DNA from: Selaginella moellendorffii
Taxonomy: Eukaryota > Streptophyta > Lycopodiopsida > Selaginellales > Selaginellaceae
Direction: 5' to 3'
Assembly: GCF_000143415.4 (NCBI RefSeq)
Contig: NW_003314261.1
Span: 1,289,674 to 1,353,673, forward strand
Length of the DNA stretch: 64,000 nucleotides
The position numbers were made by a program, and so were the translations under genes. Every line of letters begins with the position of its first letter. Position 1 is the stretch's first letter. A model generated the notes under the pieces. It searched no databases. It was given only the letters and a program-made list of their open reading frames with translations, and was not told the origin of the DNA. Of this stretch, positions 58,899-64,000 are shown in pieces.

Positions 58899-60487
58899 TT
58901 AGTAGCTCCACTCGGTGGGAAGCGTCGACTCCGAGGCCTGGTGGAGATGGGAGCACGACGCGGTGTAAGTTTTCCATTGGCTGCTCGATGGCGGCCACTC
59001 TTCGTCCGCGGGGTAGCTTAAGTTGGCAGCATCAACACTTCCAGTGGGAAGTGTAGGACCGCTTCCTACAAAAACAAAGAGAAGATTGTTAAGCCAGGGA
59101 GCCATGATAATGCTAGGCCATGATCAGGAAACGCACCAGGAGGAGAGGTCCCAGGCTGCACTGACGGATAACATCGCATGTCATCGATATTTAGATTCAG
59201 TACTTGGACAATCCGCGACGGCAGAAGTACGCTCGAGCAGGCTGAAGGAAAGAGTTAGCTTGATTGAGAGTTGGAAGAAAAGTGAATAGCTTACATGATT
59301 TGCGTTTGGCGTAGTCATTGCTGCTACGAGGAAGGAAGACTCCAGTTCCGGTGGAGGACCTGTCTGCTGTTCCTCCCAGAAACACGGCACGCATGACAGA
59401 ACCATTTGCTGGGGGCAGTGTCGGCCAATGCCCCACCGGACGTGGAGTTACTCCACACCGATATGTAGAGCGAGGGGCCGCAGGCGGAGCTTGCGGCTGG
59501 GCCCTGTTATGCCGATTCCAGACTGGTGCGGCCTGCTTGGAGCCTCGACACTGGAAATGAAAAAGAAAAGGAGAAAAAACGTATTCAATGAGAAAGCTGA
59601 AAAAAAACAGGAAGAAAAAGAAAAACTGGCTAGCTGCCTAAAGAAAAAAAGAAAGAAAAAGGAAATAGGTACCTGAGTGAGAGGACTTCTATCCTCTTCT
59701 TTCTGCGTCCACCCTCTCTGCACAGCAGCGGCATAAGGCTTGGCAAGGACGCACAAGGAGGAGTCATTCCCATTCCCGGCAGCGCCATACCGGACCTCGG
59801 GCAAATGACTTCCACGAGGAGAAACAAACTCCTCGACTTGCTGAAACCTGTTGCTGCTCATGTCGGCCCCTATAGCCGAATCCCACCCGTCATCAACAGC
59901 AGCTCCTCCAGGAGTTGAAGGAGGGGAGGAGACTTGAGATGAAACCTTGGAGCTGGAGCTACTGTTGATGGCGTATCCAGAACTCCAGCACCCGGCAGAC
60001 CACTGAGACATCATAACCAAAAAAAACATCAAAAACTCCTTTCAGCACACAAGAAACGAAAAAGCAAGAACACAACACATACCTTTCGGAACTCCGTTGG
60101 AGATCCCATCGGCTGGTGCGGCACCGGATTCCAGCTACTTTCGCCCCACAAACCAACTCTATCTACGTTATCTACCTCACTAGTTTCGTCACTATCATCG
60201 AGCATGGAATGAGCCATTTGCTCAGCCAGCCCCGCCACGAAGTCGTCATCCTCGCTGCTCTCGGTCTCGGCAAACGAGTAGTCCGACAACAGGCCCGGAG
60301 GAGTAGAACATCCCCCAAAACAATTACTCTCCCCCCACTGGTGCTGAGAAGTCGGAGAAGCACCGCTGCTATTGCTATTGCTACTGCTACTGCTACTGCT
60401 ACTGCCGCCGCTGCTACCACCCGGAATCACCACTGCTCTGGCCTCCAAACCCATCTTATTCGGCGACACCGGAAAAAAATCTCCCAT
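58899..60487 (-). CDS. Plant-specific protein of unknown function (GTGVFLPR / VLLPSRIVQVLNLN family)
   Basis: Five exons read right to left: 60487-60083, 60002-59673, 59550-59295, 59241-59137, 59065-58899; all splice sites are GT-AG and phases agree, giving 420 residues. An in-frame TGA sits directly before the ATG. The protein starts MGDFFPVSPNKMGLEAR, has a long Ser run, an acidic Ser-rich region (ETESSEDDDF) and a Gly/Ser middle. Then come conserved blocks: MRAVFLGG, STGTGVFLPRS, SCSSVLLPSRIVQVLNLNIDDM and the C-terminal LPTEWSY. I know these blocks from an uncharacterised land-plant family; no biochemical role is known to me. No transmembrane segment or signal is visible; low complexity suggests a disordered regulator. 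A 5' untranslated intron is possible at 60872-61064. Confidence 0.8.
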
Positions 60488-60871
60488 TCACTGGGAGAAA
60501 CGACGACCCAAGTCCCCGGGATCTGTTTTTGACTGGAGCCGTTACCTCAATGCCTGGAAGGAAAGCTCCACAACTGTGAAGAAGCGATGGAAAAACATCT
60601 TTCAGAGCCACCAAAGAGGAGATGAACAGAGCAAGCGCACAGACATCCAAGCACACAGACACCCAATGAGCAAATGGCGTAGATCTTTCGTTTTGCCACT
60701 TCCACAAGCAAGAGAGACGAAGGGGAGGAGAGGATAATAGGAACAACGCGGAAAGATGTGCCAGTCGCGCACAACACACTCTTTAAAAGTTAAAACAGCC
60801 AAGGAATCTCAAGTCGGCCCGGCCAGACAAAGAAGAGACCAAAGAAAAAAAAAGAGAAGAGAACCCCAGCA

Positions 60872-61064
60872 CTGTAGAAAAAGCCAGTCTTTGCTTGCGA
60901 AAGCGAAGCCACGGGGGCAATGACATGGGGCGGGGGGAAATACTGGGGAAAGCCAGCTGATTCCGGCCCGAAACTCAAGGGAAAGAGAAGAAGCTAAAAA
61001 TTTGCAGGCAATGCAAGAAATAAAAGATCTCTCAAGCCTGAGTCCTCGCGATCTAGGTACTTAC
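60872..61064 (-). other. Possible intron in the 5' untranslated region of the unknown-family gene
   Basis: On the minus strand GGGAAT/GTAAGTACC (donor at 61064) and TTTTTCTACAG/TGCTGG (acceptor at 60872) form a good short intron of 193 bases, ahead of the ATG at 60487. No transcript evidence available. Confidence 0.35.
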
Positions 61065-61763
61065 ATTCCCGGCGATGGCGATGATAAGCGAGCGCGAACA
61101 AGAATCTCGCGGAGAACACCCGGCGGCGGCCGCGATCTCTTCCACATTCCGCGCGCGCTCCGCCCATCCCTCCCTGCAATTACGCCGCCATAGCCACCGA
61201 TTTAGGGCAAAGCCGCAGTAAAGCAAATTAGCCGTTATTTCCCGCCCAGTCAGCCCTAGCCCGCCGCGTCACCGTCCACCTCAGCAGCGAGCCAGGCCGT
61301 CCGATCGCAATCCGACGGCTGCAGCCGGCCGTGGAGAATATCTGCGCAGCGCTTTTGGGCGGGAATGTCTCCGTCGCGGTCTCGATTCTCGCGACTGGGC
61401 GGCATTTTTACTTTTAAAGTTTTTTTGGTTGTTTTGAAAATCGCCCGCGCGACCATCTCAATGTTGTGAGCGGCGGGAATTTTATAACTCACAACAAAAC
61501 CGTTTGGTGTTAAAATGGACCGGAATCTCCACCAGTATCAGAATCTCTATATAATCTATGATTCATGCATGCCATTGTTGTTGTTAGATTTAAGAGTATG
61601 GCGAAGAATCGGCCTGGGACCATTCTATTTATTTGTATCTTTTCAACGTAGGATCATATCAAAGACAAACCCTACCACCCTAATCTATCCAAAAGAAAAG
61701 GTATCGTGACTATCATGTCAAGTTGAAAAATCCTCACCAAATAAATCATCGACAGCAGACACC

Positions 61764-61772
61764 AAACCCTAA
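61764..61772 (+). promoter_or_regulatory. Telo-box (AAACCCTAA)
   Basis: Matches the plant telo-box often found in promoters of housekeeping genes. It lies between the transaldolase stop and the unknown-family gene. Whether it is used is not known. The wider region 61200-61966 has no recognised gene; it also has repeated CCGAC/CCGATCG sequence at 61295-61320. Confidence 0.3.
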
Positions 61773-61966
61773 TTTCGCCGCCGCGCCACCTTAAAAGATC
61801 CCGCTGCCTGGTGTCGACATCACGGAGAATATCCGCAGCTTGTCACGTAGCTCATTTTTTCTTGGAACAGAGCTGGGCTGCATTTACGTGCAACACACGT
61901 TGGCCGTATTTTCTTTCTCCAACTTTTAAAAACTCTGCGCGTGGGCGCAAAATATTCTCACTATGC

Positions 61967-63591
61967 TCACTTGACAAGGAGCTCCGCCTTGAGCTTCAAG
62001 CTCACCAGCAAATCCTCGAAACTTTTCTTGAAGGAATCCACCCCTTCGATCTCGAGGAGCGAGCCAACGTCGTCCCACCGGATCCCCAGCGCTTCGATCT
62101 TGTCGTAAATCTTTTGGGCTCCATCCACGTCCGAGTCTAAAGTTCTCGCCAGCGTCCCGTGATCCACAAACGCCTCCAGTGCATTTCCAGGCATCGTGTT
62201 CACCTGCGCGTGTCAAGACATGGATTTTTCTATCAGTGACAAAAGAGAAAGATCTAGTCGCTTTACCGTGTCAGGGCCGATCAAAGTGTCGATGTAAAGA
62301 GTGTCGGAGTATGCCGGGTTTTTCACGCTCGTTGAAGCCCACAAGAGTCTCTGCTTCCTGGCTCCACGCTTTTTCAGTGCTTCCCAGCGAGGTCCCGAGA
62401 ATTTCTTCTCGTAAAGTTGGAAAGCCAGAGCTGCCTGTGCAACGGCTGCCTGCATGAAGAACGCAAAGAGAGGAAGTCAGGAAAAGGAAAAACTTTGTCT
62501 CGTCACCTTGCCACGCAGCTGGAGCGCCTCGTCGGTGCCAATCTCATTCAGCCTTTTATCAACGAGAGTGTCGACCCGGCTTACAAAGAAGGAAGCCACA
62601 CTCGAGACGCCCGAGAGATCTCCTTCTCTAGCTTCGAGTCCATCGAGATATGCATCGATTACAGCTTCATATCTTGGGAGTGAGAATATAAGCTGTTACG
62701 CAAAAAAAAGAAAAGAAGAGGAAATTAAAAAAAATTAAGTAGAGAATTAAGAAGCTTACGGTGACGTTAACACTGATGCCGAGGGAGATGGCGCTTCTGA
62801 TTGAAGGAACACACTCAGCCGTCGCAGGAATCTTCACGTAGACATTGGGACGATTGACCTCCTTGTGCAGCCATTTTGCGGCGTTGAGCGTCTCGTCTGT
62901 CTCATGCGCGAGTAAAGGTGACACTTCCACAGAGACGTATCCATCTTCGCCTTTGCTGGAGCTAAAAACACCAAGGAAAAGGTCGCAAGCATCCTGGATG
63001 TCTTTGATGACCATTTGCCAATAAGCATCCTCCACTTTGCTACCACCCTGTACCAGCTGCCTGAAAAAAACAAGAGTAGAAAAGCAAACACTAAGTCAAA
63101 GTTTCTACGAACCTGAACTGTGGATCATAAGCGTCGGAGGAGGAGATGGCTTTCTGGAAAATCTATCACAAGGAAGAAGAGAAGATTTGAGAAAGAAAAG
63201 ACGTTGTTCTCGACCACACTCACCGTGGGATTGCTCGTTACTCCTCGGACGCCACTGTCGATGAGTGGCTGGAGATCCGTGACAGGGCGCCTGAGATTGT
63301 CATACCATGGACTTTGCTGGTGTTTGCTATAGAGCTCGTGAAGAAGCGTAAGTTTCTCCACCTTGGAGGGCGTTTCTAGCACCATACATTGCACTCTAGT
63401 GAAAGCACAGTGTTACTTAGCACACACACACACACACACAAAGGAGAATACCTCAAACCCTGCGGATCACGGGTGTTCTTGAGCGGTATCACACATAATC
63501 TCTGTGTAGAGGAGCCACCGGCCGAGAACCTAGTAGCATCAGATCGCGAAAGACCTAGCGAGCTTAAGGATTGCGCCTTGAGTAACGCCAT
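61967..63591 (-). CDS. Transaldolase, plastid type
   Basis: Transfers a dihydroxyacetone unit between sugar phosphates (sedoheptulose 7-phosphate plus glyceraldehyde 3-phosphate to erythrose 4-phosphate plus fructose 6-phosphate) in the pentose phosphate pathway. Seven exons read right to left: 63591-63452, 63395-63224, 63162-63113, 63060-62760, 62692-62507, 62449-62267, 62203-61967; all GT-AG, phases agree, 422 residues. The first 45 or so residues ([18 protein letters not shown]) are Ser/Arg-rich like a chloroplast transit peptide. Conserved blocks: [28 protein letters not shown] with the Schiff-base lysine, [51 protein letters not shown]. Length and motifs match plant TRA2-type transaldolases. 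Intron 1 has a (CA)10 run. The copy appears complete and functional. Confidence 0.95.
63420..63440 (+). repeat. (CA)10 microsatellite in transaldolase intron 1
   Basis: Ten consecutive CA units just inside the first intron. Confidence 0.95.
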
Positions 63592-64000
63592 GCCTGCCGG
63601 AACACAAGATTTACCAAGCTCGTGAGCGAAAGATTTTCACAAGAGAATCGATCGATGATCGCAACCTAGAACCACAAATGCAGCAGAGATCGCAGGGTTT
63701 TACCTGATATCGAGCGTGGACCGCGCGCTCGACCCTAGACGACTGCGATCGGGCACAAAGAGAGCTCGCCCCTAGCTCCTCGCGAGAAGCCTATTTACTT
63801 TGACACTTTGATGATAAGCTTGGATCCAACGGTGGCTTCGGGGCATCTCAACGGCCGAGATGAATTCAAAGTGGTCTTCTCTGACCAGTAGGCACGACTT
63901 CCACGTGGTAACATCCAACGGCTGACATTCAAACGGTAGCTGCTGACTTGGCAAAAATAAAGGCGCGACGCTTTACCGTGATCACATTAAAGAGGAGCTC
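63592..64000 (-). promoter_or_regulatory. Transaldolase 5' region with G-box
   Basis: CCACGTGG, a perfect palindromic G-box, lies at 63901-63908, about 310 bases upstream of the ATG; bZIP and bHLH factors (light, ABA, sugar signals) bind such sites. Around it are four AACGG sites (about 63830, 63851, 63918 and 63933), a MYB-type core. The start of the next gene upstream is outside the window. Confidence 0.45.

Noticed and set aside
60172-60532. Ala/Val- and Ala/Thr-rich frames around the Ser-rich repeat
   Set aside because: Shadows of the poly-Ser coding repeat in exon 1 of the minus-strand gene.

Overview
This is a land-plant nuclear sequence. The evidence is three plant genes with many short introns (about 50-200 bases) at the right end, surrounded by plant-type Ty3/gypsy, MULE-like and non-coding LTR elements. 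The very short introns and compact genes would fit a lycophyte such as Selaginella; that is an inference, not shown by the sequence. Two runs of exactly 100 Ns (29525-29624 and 57340-57439) are assembly gaps.

From base 1 to about 55.3 kb the window is nested transposable elements. Decayed gypsy pol lies at 1-815. From 2194 begins a multi-gene block that recurs in inverted orientation at the other side, ending at 53665. Reading inward from either end, the arms carry a small gene, two paralogous small genes with a possible zinc site, a poly-C tract, a TGACAC-like repeat, and a multi-exon gene running the opposite way. That last gene looks like a ParB/Srx-type domain followed by a beta-class (N4/N6) DNA methyltransferase. 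The outer ends share the 10-mer CACTTGGCAT on both flanks. The right-hand block also contains a MULE-type transposase with a SWIM finger (38.8-41.8 kb). It sits inside a short-LTR gypsy element: LTR, gag and protease lie at 55.3-53.68 kb, RT, integrase and LTR at 38.24-35.54 kb. So about 38.23-53.67 kb looks like one roughly 15-kb MULE-class element carrying a transposase and a captured prokaryote-like methyltransferase gene. A second, more decayed copy of the transposase is at 15.9-19.9 kb.

Between the arms are a minus-strand gypsy gag-pol (8.46-12.03 kb), a plus-strand chromovirus pol (12.2-14.1 kb), and non-coding LTR elements at 20.5-33.8 kb. The best of these is 26162-33816. Its LTRs are TGAGAC...TTACA, full of 12-bp and 6-bp tandem repeats, and its 3' end is tandemly duplicated. 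A fold-back element with a 5-bp target duplication lies at 33.8-34.7 kb. Two copies of an LTR-like repeat, R, lie at 43.4-44.66 and 48.4-49.97 kb; one interrupts the right methyltransferase copy and the other truncates its 5' end.

From about 55.3 kb the character changes to ordinary genes: a HAWAIIAN SKIRT-like F-box gene (plus strand, broken by a gap), a five-exon gene of an uncharacterised plant family (minus), and a seven-exon plastid-type transaldolase gene (minus). These look intact apart from the gap. All genes in the mobile part carry stops, deletions or insertions in this assembly.
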